Assembly: GCF_041916735.1 (NCBI RefSeq)
Contig: NZ_JAYRYY010000001.1
Length of the DNA: 64,000 bases
Source of the DNA: Zoogloea sp016790385
Lineage (GTDB): Bacteria > Pseudomonadota > Gammaproteobacteria > Burkholderiales > Rhodocyclaceae
Reading direction: 5' to 3' (one strand)
The notes under the pieces: generated by a model
Databases searched by the model: none
Seen by the model: only the letters and a program-made list of their open reading frames with translations
What the model was told of the DNA's origin: nothing
In this document: piece after piece, positions 8,607-16,992 of the stretch
How positions within the stretch are numbered: the first letter of the stretch is position 1
Layout of the letters: every line of letters starts with the position of its first letter
Translations under genes and position numbers: made by a program

Positions 8607-9230
8607 ATGACCGAGACCAAGACATCCCGAACCTGCTCCACCCGAGAGGCTGCACAGCAACTGGGGGTGAGCGTGCGTACCGCCCAGCTGTGGGTTGAGG
8701 AGGGGCGCTTGAACGCCTGGAAGACCCCCGGCGGGCATCGCCGGATCCTGGTCGAGTCGGTGGCGCGTCTGTTGGGTGAGCAGCGGCGTGCCGGTGCTGC
8801 CGGTGCCGAGCCCTTTCAGATTCTGGTTGTGCGCGAAAGCGAGCCGGATCGGCGGGCTTTGCAGGCAGCGCTGACGGCCTTGCTACCGGACTGCCGGGTC
8901 TTTGTGGCCGAGGACGGTTTCGAAGGGCTGATCCGCATCGGTCAGCGGGCGCCCGAGGTGCTGATCATCGATCTCGTGGTGACCGGGCTCGACCTCGTTC
9001 GGCTGGTGCGGGCCCTGACGGCCGCGGGGCGTGGCCGGGCGATGTTGATCGTGGTGCTGGCGGCATCGGATGCCGACCGCGTGGGGCTGAGGTGCAGCCT
9101 GCCCGACGAAGTGGTGATTGTCAGCACCCCAGTGGACGGCGCCGAGTTGGCGGCGCTGGTGAGGGTCTTTTTGCGCAACTGGCGCAGGCACGACGAAATG
9201 GGCCATGACAGACAGGAGGAAGCGCGATGA
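8607..9230 (+). CDS. Excisionase/MerR-type HTH fused to a degenerate receiver domain
   Basis: A 207-residue protein. Residues 10-58 form a MerR/excisionase-like helix-turn-helix (STREAAQQLGVSVRTAQLWV, then a wing with Pro-Gly-Gly-His-Arg-Arg). Residues 70-195 have a receiver fold. The phosphoacceptor-like Asp122 is kept, but the usual acidic pair reads Glu-Ser-Glu and the conserved Lys before Pro is Thr174, so classical phosphorylation is doubtful. It opens the chemosensory operon and overlaps the next gene by 4 bases (ATGA), so it may control this operon's transcription. An upstream in-frame ATG at 8574 is possible. The receiver-like protein at 24134 is a paralogue lacking the HTH. Confidence 0.75.
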   Translation: MTETKTSRTCSTREAAQQLGVSVRTAQLWVEEGRLNAWKTPGGHRRILVESVARLLGEQRRAGAAGAEPFQILVVRESEPDRRALQAALTALLPDCRVFVAEDGFEGLIRIGQRAPEVLIIDLVVTGLDLVRLVRALTAAGRGRAMLIVVLAASDADRVGLRCSLPDEVVIVSTPVDGAELAALVRVFLRNWRRHDEMGHDRQEEAR

Positions 9231-10438
9231 GCAAAGGCATGGAATGGCAGGCGGCCGCGCCGATGGATGATCTGGCGGTGGGCGGTGTGCCCTGGGCCTG
9301 GATCGTCCTTGGGGGGGCAACGGCGGCGCTGCTGCTCGCCGTGGGTGGCATTCAGCCACTGGTCATCGGGCTGGCACTGCTCCAGTGGGGGGTGACTGGG
9401 GGGCTGGGCCTGACTTTTGAGCGCGGCCATCGGCGGGCGCTCTCTGAGCAGCGCCGTCAATTGGCGGATCAGGCCCAGGCGGCCAACCTGGAGAGCCTGC
9501 ATGTGCGCGGGCTGGATGATCTGTGCGAACAGGTGCTGCCGGTGTGGGGCAGGCAGATCCATGTAGCCCGCGCCCAGACTGAAGATGCCATTACGGCGCT
9601 GTCGTCGCGCTTTGGCGAGATATCCCAGCGCATCGGTTCAGCCCTGGATGCGTCGCGGGGTGCGGCGGGCGACGATCTTGCAAGCCTCCTCAATGCGACC
9701 GAGAAAGAACTCGACGAGATCGTCAGTGCCCTGCGTGAAGCCTTGTCCCACAAGGAGGTGCTTCTGACCCATGTGGAGGAGCTGGGAAACATCACCGCCA
9801 CCCTGGAGGACATGGCGGGGCAGGTGGGCGATGTGGCCAAGCAGACCAACCTGCTCGCCCTCAACGCGGCCATCGAGGCCGCCCGCGCCGGAGAGGCCGG
9901 GCGGGGTTTTGCGGTGGTGGCCGACGAGGTGCGCAAGTTGTCCACCGCGTCCGGTGAAATGGGTAGGCGCATCGGCGACACGGTGAGGTCCGTCACCAGT
10001 GCGATCAGGGAAACCCTTGCCGCGTCACATCGCTATGCCAGCGACGATCAGGCCCTGGTGTCGGCGTCGAGCCAGCGGATCGGCGAGGTGGTGCGGCATC
10101 TGCGCAGCGCCGCGGGGGGGCTGGTGGACGCTTCACGCTTGATCACCGACGAAGGCCACGCCCTCGCCGGGGAGATTGCGGAGGTGCTGGTTTCCCTGCA
10201 ATTCCAGGATCGGGTCAGTCAGGTTCTGACCCACGTCGCCGACGACATGGGGCGCCTTGAATCGCGGCTTGAATCCGCGCTGGGGGAGGTGAGGGCGGGG
10301 GTCGAGCCGCAAGCGCTGGACACCTCGACCTGGATGGCCGAGATGAGCCGGGCCTACACCACCCCCGAACAACATTCCCTGCATCGGGGAGACGGTGGCG
10401 CCAGTGCCCCGGATTCCGCAGGCATCACTTTCTTCTGA
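9227..10438 (+). CDS. Methyl-accepting chemotaxis-like protein without large periplasmic domain
   Basis: A 403-residue protein with hydrophobic segments near residues 22-65 (two short membrane passes) and no room for a periplasmic ligand domain. A cytoplasmic coiled coil follows. The conserved MCP hairpin tip is at about residues 200-240 (QTNLLALNAAIEAARAGE, then GFAVVADEVRKL), which contacts CheA and CheW. The signalling domain is short and differs from that of the second MCP in this operon. It may sense a cytoplasmic or membrane state, or act as an adaptor. It overlaps the preceding gene and is followed by cheY after 10 bases. Confidence 0.8.
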   Translation: MSKGMEWQAAAPMDDLAVGGVPWAWIVLGGATAALLLAVGGIQPLVIGLALLQWGVTGGLGLTFERGHRRALSEQRRQLADQAQAANLESLHVRGLDDLCEQVLPVWGRQIHVARAQTEDAITALSSRFGEISQRIGSALDASRGAAGDDLASLLNATEKELDEIVSALREALSHKEVLLTHVEELGNITATLEDMAGQVGDVAKQTNLLALNAAIEAARAGEAGRGFAVVADEVRKLSTASGEMGRRIGDTVRSVTSAIRETLAASHRYASDDQALVSASSQRIGEVVRHLRSAAGGLVDASRLITDEGHALAGEIAEVLVSLQFQDRVSQVLTHVADDMGRLESRLESALGEVRAGVEPQALDTSTWMAEMSRAYTTPEQHSLHRGDGGASAPDSAGITFF

Positions 10439-10448
10439 GGAAAAAGAC

Positions 10449-10817
10449 ATGGGAAAGACCATCCTGATCGTGGATGACTCCACCTCCTTGCGTCAGGTCG
10501 TCGGCATTGCCCTCAAGGGCGCCGGCTACGACGTGATCGAAGGCTGCGACGGCAAGGACGCGCTGACCAAACTCGACGGCCGCAAGATCCACCTGATCAT
10601 CAGCGACGTGAACATGCCGAACATGGACGGCATCAGCTTCGTGAAGGCCCTCAAGCAGATCCCGGCCTACAAGTTCACGCCGGTGATCATGCTGACCACC
10701 GAGGCCGGCGACGACAAGAAACGGGAAGGCCAGGCCGCCGGTGCCAAGGCGTGGGTGGTCAAGCCCTTCCAGCCGCCGCAGATGCTCACCGCGGTATCCA
10801 AACTGATCCTGCCCTGA
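10449..10817 (+). CDS. cheY: CheY-like response regulator
   Basis: A 122-residue single receiver with Asp9-Asp10, phosphoacceptor Asp53 (ISDVNMPNMDG), Thr84 and Lys105-Pro. All residues needed for phosphotransfer from CheA are present. The start at 10449 is preceded by GAGGAAAAAG; a longer frame from 10395 overlaps the preceding gene and is not needed. It lies just upstream of STAS and cheA genes, as in many non-flagellar chemosensory operons. Its output target is not visible because no flagellar switch genes are present. Confidence 0.88.
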   Translation: MGKTILIVDDSTSLRQVVGIALKGAGYDVIEGCDGKDALTKLDGRKIHLIISDVNMPNMDGISFVKALKQIPAYKFTPVIMLTTEAGDDKKREGQAAGAKAWVVKPFQPPQMLTAVSKLILP

Positions 10818-10847
10818 TCACGTCGGCGCCCCAATGAGGAGACAAGC

Positions 10848-11162
10848 ATGAATGCATCCGATCAATGCAATCTAGGTACGAGCCGCGTGGTGATTGCCGG
10901 TGAAATGACAATCTATACCGCCAGGGAGTGGCGCGACCGGCTGCTGGTGGCCATGAGCGCCCCCGGCGATGTGGAGCTGGATCTGTCCGGCGTCAGCGAC
11001 ATTGATGCCGCGGGCATCCAGTTGCTGGTTTCCCTGCGCATGGAGGCGGCGGCTGCCGAACGCAGCCTGCGTCTGCTGAGCGTGAGCGCGCGGGTCAGCG
11101 AAGCGCTGGCTTTCTGCCGCCTCACCGAGTTCTTCAGCGATGCGCTTCCGGCGCAGTCCTGA
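10848..11162 (+). CDS. STAS-domain protein
   Basis: A 104-residue single STAS domain. The signature loop reads LDLSGVSDIDAAGIQLL; the position that is a phosphorylated Ser in SpoIIAA-type anti-anti-sigma factors is Ala, so phospho-control is unlikely. STAS proteins of this kind occur within chemosensory operons beside CheA, with an unclear scaffolding or regulatory role. The protein at 24742 is a clear paralogue of the same length, sharing the stretch ELDLSGVSDIDAA. Confidence 0.8.
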   Translation: MNASDQCNLGTSRVVIAGEMTIYTAREWRDRLLVAMSAPGDVELDLSGVSDIDAAGIQLLVSLRMEAAAAERSLRLLSVSARVSEALAFCRLTEFFSDALPAQS

Positions 11163-11181
11163 CCCGGAGGAGACCGTGACG

Positions 11182-13416
11182 ATGAGTGCCCAAATGGACG
11201 ACGCGCTGCAAACGCTGATCGTCGAAAGCCGCGAACTCCTCCAGCACATGGAGGACGCCCTCCTGGCGCTTGAACAGACCCCTGACGACGCCGAAGCGGT
11301 GAACGCCATCTTTCGCGCCGCCCACACCATCAAGGGCTCGGCGGGATTGTTCTCCCTCGACCATATCGTGTCCTTCACCCATGTGGCGGAGAGCGTGCTC
11401 GACCGGGTGCGTGACCATCGGCTGGCGATGAGCCCGGCCCTCGGCGGCCTGCTGCTGGAGGTTTGCGATCATCTTGGGCGGCTCATTGACGGGGTCGCGG
11501 CGGGGCAGGCTCCGGACGCTGCCCTCTCGGCGCGCAGCGATGCCATCGCCGTCCGGCTCCGGGAATACCTGGCGCCCACCGCCCAGCCGGCGGACCTCGA
11601 CTTCAGTGACGTGGACTGGCCCGACGGTAACGACGTCGTGCCGCCCCCGTCGGCCCCCGTGCGTGGCGCCGACAGCGTCACCAGCGGCATGTGGCACATC
11701 TCCCTGCGTTCCGGCCCCAACCTGCTGCGCGACGGCATGGACCCCCTGTCAATCCTGCGCTACCTCGGCACCTTTGGTCAGATCGTCAACCTGGAGCTGA
11801 TCCTCGGCGACATTCCACCCTTGTCGGTGATCGACCCGGAGAGCTGCTACATCGGCTACGAGCTGGGCTTTGCCAGCGAAACCGATCAGGCCACCATCGA
11901 CGGCGCCTTCGATTTCATCCGCGAGGACAGCGTCGTTCGCCTGATTCCGCCCTATGGCCCGATTGCCGACTACCGGGCGCTGTTTGCCGACATGCCCGAG
12001 GACAGCCTCCTGCTTGGCCGGATGCTGGTCCGCTGCGGCTCCCTTACCGAGGATGAACTTGCCCAGGCCCTGGAAACCCAGGAACGCCTCGAGCTGAACA
12101 GTCAGCCCGCGGGCACGCCCGCACCCCTGCTCGGCGAGGTTCTGGTGGCCCAGCAACTGGTGGATAAGCCGGTGGTGGACGCAGCGCTTGAACGCCAGCA
12201 ACAGGTCAAGGCAACAAGCGCCGGCGAGGCAGCGCTGATCCGCGTCGATGCCGCCAAGCTCGACCAGCTCATCAACCTGGTGGGAGAGCTGATCATCGCC
12301 GGCGCCGGCGCCCAACTGGTGGCGCGCCGACTCAAGGTGCCCGATCTGGTGGAAAGCACCAGTGTCCTGGCGCGCCTGGTGGAGGACGTGCGGGATTCCG
12401 CGCTCAACCTGCGGATGGTGCAGATCGGCGCCACCTTCAGCCGCTTCCGCCGGGTTGTCCGGGACGTTGCCGCCGAACTGGGCAAGGACATCCAGCTGGA
12501 CATCCAGGGCGGTGAGACCGAGCTGGACAAGACCGTGGTGGAGAAGATCGGCGACCCGCTCACCCACATCGTGCGCAACGCACTGGACCACGGCATCGAG
12601 CCCGCCGATGTGCGCGCGGCCCGGGGCAAGCCGCGGCAGGGCCGGCTCAGCCTGAACGCCTATCACGAGTCGGGCAGCATCGTCATCGAAGTGAGCGACG
12701 ACGGCGGCGGGCTGCGCAAGGCGCGCATCCTGGAAAAGGCGGTCGAGCGCGGGCTGGTGAGCGAAGGCCAGGTGCTGTCAGACAAAGAGATCTTCGGCCT
12801 CGTTTTCGAACCCGGCTTTTCCACCGCCGCGCAGGTCAGCAACCTTTCGGGGCGCGGCGTGGGCATGGATGTGGTCAAACGCAACATCCTAGCCCTGCGC
12901 GGTACCGTCGATCTGGACAGCGTGGAAGGGCAGGGCACCACGGTGCGTCTGCGCCTCCCGCTGACGCTGGCCATCATCGACGGCTTTCTGATCGGGGCTG
13001 GCAGCGCGTCCTACGTGGTGCCGCTGGAGCAGGTGCTGGAGTGCATCGAGCTGCCCGACCAGGACAAGCCCGAGCAGGGCGCGAGCTACCTCAACCTGCG
13101 CGGTGAGGTGCTGCCCTTTGTGCGCCTGCGCGACCTCTTCGACATCCCGGGCGAGGCGCCCCACCGCGAGAACGTGGTGGTGGTGCAGTACGCCGGGGAG
13201 CGCGCCGGGCTGGTGGTGGATCAGCTCTTCGGTGAGTTCCAGACCGTCATCAAGCCCCTCGGCAAGGTTTTCAGTCATATCCGCTGCATCGGCGGTTCCA
13301 CCATTCTGGGCAGCGGAGAAGTTGCCCTGATCCTTGATGTTCCCGGGCTGGTTCGGCAGGTGACCGAGCGCCAACCCGTTTCCCGTCACCTGTCTTCCAC
13401 CCTGTCGCCGGCCTGA
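11182..13416 (+). CDS. cheA: Chemotaxis histidine kinase CheA
   Basis: A 744-residue CheA. Residues 1-130 are the Hpt (P1) domain with phosphorylated His48 in AAHTIKGSAGLF. Residues 165-258 look like the P2 region. Residues 275-342 contain two repeats of the form G-x-x-L-V...L-x-x-A-L-x-x-Q, resembling MshEN/PilB N-terminal motifs. P3 dimerisation follows from about 352, the ATPase (P4) has Asn466 in its N-box and DDGGG in G1, and the CheW-like P5 domain is C-terminal. The chosen ATG has GGAGG 11-15 bases upstream; a GTG at 11176 is an alternative. It phosphorylates CheY and CheB in a receptor array with CheW. Confidence 0.95.
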   Translation: MSAQMDDALQTLIVESRELLQHMEDALLALEQTPDDAEAVNAIFRAAHTIKGSAGLFSLDHIVSFTHVAESVLDRVRDHRLAMSPALGGLLLEVCDHLGRLIDGVAAGQAPDAALSARSDAIAVRLREYLAPTAQPADLDFSDVDWPDGNDVVPPPSAPVRGADSVTSGMWHISLRSGPNLLRDGMDPLSILRYLGTFGQIVNLELILGDIPPLSVIDPESCYIGYELGFASETDQATIDGAFDFIREDSVVRLIPPYGPIADYRALFADMPEDSLLLGRMLVRCGSLTEDELAQALETQERLELNSQPAGTPAPLLGEVLVAQQLVDKPVVDAALERQQQVKATSAGEAALIRVDAAKLDQLINLVGELIIAGAGAQLVARRLKVPDLVESTSVLARLVEDVRDSALNLRMVQIGATFSRFRRVVRDVAAELGKDIQLDIQGGETELDKTVVEKIGDPLTHIVRNALDHGIEPADVRAARGKPRQGRLSLNAYHESGSIVIEVSDDGGGLRKARILEKAVERGLVSEGQVLSDKEIFGLVFEPGFSTAAQVSNLSGRGVGMDVVKRNILALRGTVDLDSVEGQGTTVRLRLPLTLAIIDGFLIGAGSASYVVPLEQVLECIELPDQDKPEQGASYLNLRGEVLPFVRLRDLFDIPGEAPHRENVVVVQYAGERAGLVVDQLFGEFQTVIKPLGKVFSHIRCIGGSTILGSGEVALILDVPGLVRQVTERQPVSRHLSSTLSPA

Positions 13417-13444
13417 TCCGTCGACCCTTACTTGGAGAATCGTC

Positions 13445-15049
13445 ATGACCGTCAGCAAGAAAATGCTGTCCCTGATCCTGTCCGCCGCCTTCGGGATCAT
13501 CCTCCTCGCCATCGTGGGCCTGACCCAGATGAGTCGGGTCTATGAAACCACCAACTATGCCAATGAAATCGTCGTTCCCAGCGTTCTTACGCTGGACGCA
13601 GCCTTCGCGCCGATGGCGGCTGCCCGCACCCAGCTGTGGCAGCACATCGCCGCGTCTGATGCAGCGGTGATGGCCGGCCTTGAAGAAAAGATTGCCGCCA
13701 ACCACCGCAAGACGGATGAGGCGCTGAAGAAGTATGAAGGCCTGCTCAGCGACGAGAAGGACAAGAGTCTGCTGGCCGCCGACCGGGCTGCGCTGGCCGA
13801 GTTTGACCAGCTTCGTGATCGGGTCTATGTGCTGTCGCGGGTGAACAAGATGGAAGAGGCGCGGGACCTGCTCATGGCCAACCAGGCCACCATGGCCCGC
13901 CTGTGGGATGCCTTCGAGGATCACCGGCAATACAACGCCGAACTGGGCCGGAAGACCGCCGAGGACGCCGCCCACAGCCTTGCCAGCGCCCGCTGGGTGG
14001 CAATGGGGATCGGTGCGGCCACGCTGGTAGCAGTGTCGCTCATTGGCGTTCTGATCACCCGCAGCCTGATGCGGCAACTGGGCGGCGAGCCGGCCTACGC
14101 GGCCGAGGTGGTGTCGAAGATTGCCGAGGGCGACATGACGCTGACTGTCGACACCAAGGCCGGCGACACGAGCAGCCTGCTCTACAACCTGAAAACCATG
14201 AACGAACGGCTCACCTCCATCATCACCGAAGTGCGCAGTTCGGCCGATTCGCTCTCCAGCGCATCGGAAGAGGTGAGCGCCACCGCCCAGAGCCTGTCCC
14301 AGTCGTCCAGCGAGCAGGCGGCGAGCGTTGAGGAAACCTCGGCGTCGATGGAGCAGATGTCGGCGTCCGTCACCCAGAACAGCGAGAACGCCACCCTCAC
14401 CGACAGCATGGCGGCCAAGGCGGCCAAGGAGGCGATCGAGGGCGGCGAGGCAGTGCGTTCGACCGTCGAGGCGATGAAGAGCATTGCCGACAAGATCGGC
14501 ATCGTCGACGACATCGCCTACCAGACCAACCTGCTGGCCCTCAACGCAGCCATCGAGGCGGCGCGGGCTGGTGAGCACGGCAAGGGCTTCGCTGTGGTGG
14601 CGGCCGAAGTGCGCAAGCTGGCCGAGCGCAGTCAGGTGGCGGCCCAGGAGATCTCCGAGACCGCCAGGAGCAGCGTGGCCCTGGCCGAACGGGCCGGGAC
14701 GCTGTTCGAGGGAATCATCCCGAGCATCACCAAGACGTCCGATCTGGTCCAGGAGATCGCCTCCGCGTCGGATGAGCAGAGTTCCGGCGTCGGCCAGATC
14801 AACTCGGCGATGGCCCAGCTCTCCCAGACCACCCAGCAGAACGCCTCCGCCTCCGAGGAGCTCGCTGCCACCGCCGAAGAGATGAGCGCCCAGGCCGAGC
14901 AACTGAGCAAGGCGATGGGCTACTTCAAGCTCGCCAGTGGCCATCGGGCGCGGCCCGCCCGCGCCGAGGCCACCGGCCGGGCCGAGAGCCGCCGCCAGTC
15001 CGGTCGGGGGCAGATCTTTGAAACCGAGTTCGTCCAGTTCGAGGGCTGA
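13445..15049 (+). CDS. Methyl-accepting chemotaxis protein with 4-helix-bundle-type sensor
   Basis: A 534-residue transmembrane receptor. It has a first membrane helix at about residues 9-29, a mostly helical periplasmic domain of about 155 residues, a second helix at about 187-207, HAMP and then the methyl-accepting coiled coil. The hairpin tip (QTNLLALNAAIEAARAGEHG) is at about residue 360. The C-terminus is a Gly/Arg-rich tail without an NWETF-like CheR tether. It follows cheA by 28 bases and precedes cheW. The ligand is unknown. Confidence 0.92.
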   Translation: MTVSKKMLSLILSAAFGIILLAIVGLTQMSRVYETTNYANEIVVPSVLTLDAAFAPMAAARTQLWQHIAASDAAVMAGLEEKIAANHRKTDEALKKYEGLLSDEKDKSLLAADRAALAEFDQLRDRVYVLSRVNKMEEARDLLMANQATMARLWDAFEDHRQYNAELGRKTAEDAAHSLASARWVAMGIGAATLVAVSLIGVLITRSLMRQLGGEPAYAAEVVSKIAEGDMTLTVDTKAGDTSSLLYNLKTMNERLTSIITEVRSSADSLSSASEEVSATAQSLSQSSSEQAASVEETSASMEQMSASVTQNSENATLTDSMAAKAAKEAIEGGEAVRSTVEAMKSIADKIGIVDDIAYQTNLLALNAAIEAARAGEHGKGFAVVAAEVRKLAERSQVAAQEISETARSSVALAERAGTLFEGIIPSITKTSDLVQEIASASDEQSSGVGQINSAMAQLSQTTQQNASASEELAATAEEMSAQAEQLSKAMGYFKLASGHRARPARAEATGRAESRRQSGRGQIFETEFVQFEG

Positions 15050-15052
15050 GAG

Positions 15053-15616
15053 ATGGCCACGCTTGCCAGGAAAGACGCGCCGGTGGTCGCCGCCGAGCCC
15101 CGACAGTACCTGACCTTCACCTTGCGCGGCGAGATGTACGCCGTCGAGACCCTCAGCGTGAAGGAGATCATCGAGTATGGTCAGGTGACCACCGTTCCGA
15201 TGATGCCGCCGAGCATCCGCGGGGTCATCAACCTGCGCGGCGCGGTGGTGCCGGTGATCGACCTGAAGGCGCGCTTTGGCGGCCAGCCCACCGAGGTTAC
15301 CCGGCGTACCTGCATCGTCATCATCGAGATGGGTGGCAGCGACGAATGCCAGGTGCTGGGCATTGTGGTGGATACCGTCAGCGAAGTGCTGGAGATCCCG
15401 CCCGGCGAGATCGAGGCGCCGCCCGCCTTTGGCGCGCGCATCCGGGCGGATTTCATCCGCGGCATGGGCAAGGTGGGCGGCGGCTTCGTGATCCTGCTCA
15501 ACGTGGAGGCGGTGCTGTCCACGGATGAACTGTCGGTGCTCGACGAGCTGTCGCGCCAGGGGGCGCCGATGGATGCCAGCGCCATGCCGCAGCTCGGCAG
15601 CGGCGTGGCGGGCTGA
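15053..15616 (+). CDS. cheW: Chemotaxis coupling protein CheW
   Basis: A 187-residue CheW with the typical segments: YLTFTLRGEMYAVETLSVKE, then PPSIRGVINLRGAVVPVIDL near residues 52-75, and a second beta-barrel half ending near 160. It links receptors to CheA. It has about 17 extra residues at the N-terminus and about 30 at the C-terminus compared with minimal CheW. It begins 3 bases after the MCP stop codon. Confidence 0.93.
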   Translation: MATLARKDAPVVAAEPRQYLTFTLRGEMYAVETLSVKEIIEYGQVTTVPMMPPSIRGVINLRGAVVPVIDLKARFGGQPTEVTRRTCIVIIEMGGSDECQVLGIVVDTVSEVLEIPPGEIEAPPAFGARIRADFIRGMGKVGGGFVILLNVEAVLSTDELSVLDELSRQGAPMDASAMPQLGSGVAG

Positions 15617-15620
15617 GGCC

Positions 15621-16460
15621 ATGACGACGACCGCCGTCCGGCGCCACGTCACGGGCTTGCAGGGCCAGCTCACGGATGGGGAGTTCGGCCAGTTCCGTGC
15701 GCTGATGTACTCCCTGGCCGGGATCAGCCTGTCCGACGCCAAGAAGCAGCTGGTGGCCGGAAGGCTGGCCCGCCGGCTGCGCCAGCTGGATCTGGACGGC
15801 TATGGCAGCTACTTCCGGCGCGTGCAGGCCGACGCCGGGGAGCGCCAGATTGCCGTGGATCTGCTGACCACCAACGAGACCTACTTCTTCCGCGAGCCCA
15901 AGCATTTCGATTTCATGCGCAGCCAGGCCCTGCCCGAACTGAAGGGGCAGAGCACTGTACGGGTGTGGAGCGGCGCCTGCTCCAGCGGCGAGGAGCCCTA
16001 CACCATTGCCATGGTGATGGCCGAGGTGCTGGGGGGGCGCCCGTGGGAGATCGTTGCCTCGGATCTGTCCACCCGCGTGCTGACCCACGCCCGGGAGGGG
16101 CGTTACCCGATGGACGACGCGGCCGGCATTCCCCGGCCGCTGCTGGTGAAGTACTGCCTGAAGGGCGTCGGTGGCCAGGACGGCACCTTTATGATGAAGC
16201 CCGAGCTGCGCGGAAGGATCAATTTTCGTCAGATCAATCTGAATGAAGCCTTGCCCGCGCTGGGCCTGTTCGATGTGATCTTCCTGCGCAATGTGATGAT
16301 CTATTTCGACATTGATACCAAGCGCCAGGTCGTCCAGCGCATCCTGCCCCTGCTCAAGCCCGGCGGTTACTTCATTGTCAGCCATTCAGAGAACCTCAAC
16401 GGTGTCTCCGATGCCCTGAAGACCGTCAAGCCGTCGATTTACCGCAAGCCCGAGGCCTGA
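15621..16460 (+). CDS. cheR: Chemoreceptor methyltransferase CheR
   Basis: A 279-residue CheR. The N-terminal helical domain carries the TNETYFFREPKHF motif that contacts the methylation region. It is followed by the S-adenosylmethionine-binding Rossmann fold with WSGACSSGEEPYTIAM and the NVMIYFD motif. It methylates receptor glutamates, setting adaptation against CheB. The ATG at 15621 follows the cheW stop by 4 bases; longer frames overlap cheW and are rejected. Confidence 0.95.
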   Translation: MTTTAVRRHVTGLQGQLTDGEFGQFRALMYSLAGISLSDAKKQLVAGRLARRLRQLDLDGYGSYFRRVQADAGERQIAVDLLTTNETYFFREPKHFDFMRSQALPELKGQSTVRVWSGACSSGEEPYTIAMVMAEVLGGRPWEIVASDLSTRVLTHAREGRYPMDDAAGIPRPLLVKYCLKGVGGQDGTFMMKPELRGRINFRQINLNEALPALGLFDVIFLRNVMIYFDIDTKRQVVQRILPLLKPGGYFIVSHSENLNGVSDALKTVKPSIYRKPEA

Positions 16461-16462
16461 GC

Positions 16463-16957
16463 ATGCGCAAGCCCGATGGCGTGGTCGAAATCTTTCTTCA
16501 GCCCGGCGAGTGGTATTTCGGTGACGAATGCACGCGCATCCGCACGGTGCTCGGCTCCTGCGTGTCGGTGGTGTTCTGGCACCCCGACAGGTTGATCGGA
16601 GGGATGTGTCACTTCGTGCTGCCCAGCCGCGGTGAATCCCGCGCCCGAGGGCTGGACGGACGCTACGGGGATGAAGCCTTTGACCTGATGCTGCGGGAGA
16701 TCCGCGCCGCCCGGACGCGGCCGGAAGACTACCGGGTGCGCCTCTTTGGCGGCGGCAATATGTTCCCCGATCTGCCCTGCGGGCGCGGCGGTCCGCTGAT
16801 CGGACAGAAGAACGTGGTGCGTGCCCATGAGCTGGTGCGTGCCCACTGCCTGCGCTGCGTGGGCGCCCATGTTGAAGGCATGGGGCATCGCCACCTGCTC
16901 TTCGACATCTGGAGCGGGCGCGTCACCATGCGGCATGCGGCCGGCAGGTCCGGCTGA
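16463..16957 (+). CDS. cheD: Chemoreceptor glutamine deamidase CheD
   Basis: A 164-residue CheD. The catalytic cysteine is Cys33 in TVLGSCVSV and the catalytic histidine is His50 in GGMCHFVLPSR. The Lys/Asn-containing FGGGNM segment is typical of the family. It deamidates receptor glutamines to methylatable glutamates and can interact with CheC or CheY; no CheC is encoded nearby. It begins 2 bases after the cheR stop, so it is translationally coupled. Confidence 0.93.
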   Translation: MRKPDGVVEIFLQPGEWYFGDECTRIRTVLGSCVSVVFWHPDRLIGGMCHFVLPSRGESRARGLDGRYGDEAFDLMLREIRAARTRPEDYRVRLFGGGNMFPDLPCGRGGPLIGQKNVVRAHELVRAHCLRCVGAHVEGMGHRHLLFDIWSGRVTMRHAAGRSG

Positions 16958-16992
16958 AGTCAATTGAACACTTACAGAAAAACAGGAAAGCC

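Noticed and set aside
14900..15049. Possible CheR-tethering pentapeptide at the MCP C-terminus
   Set aside because: The tail ends FETEFVQFEG; no NWETF-like pentapeptide is present.
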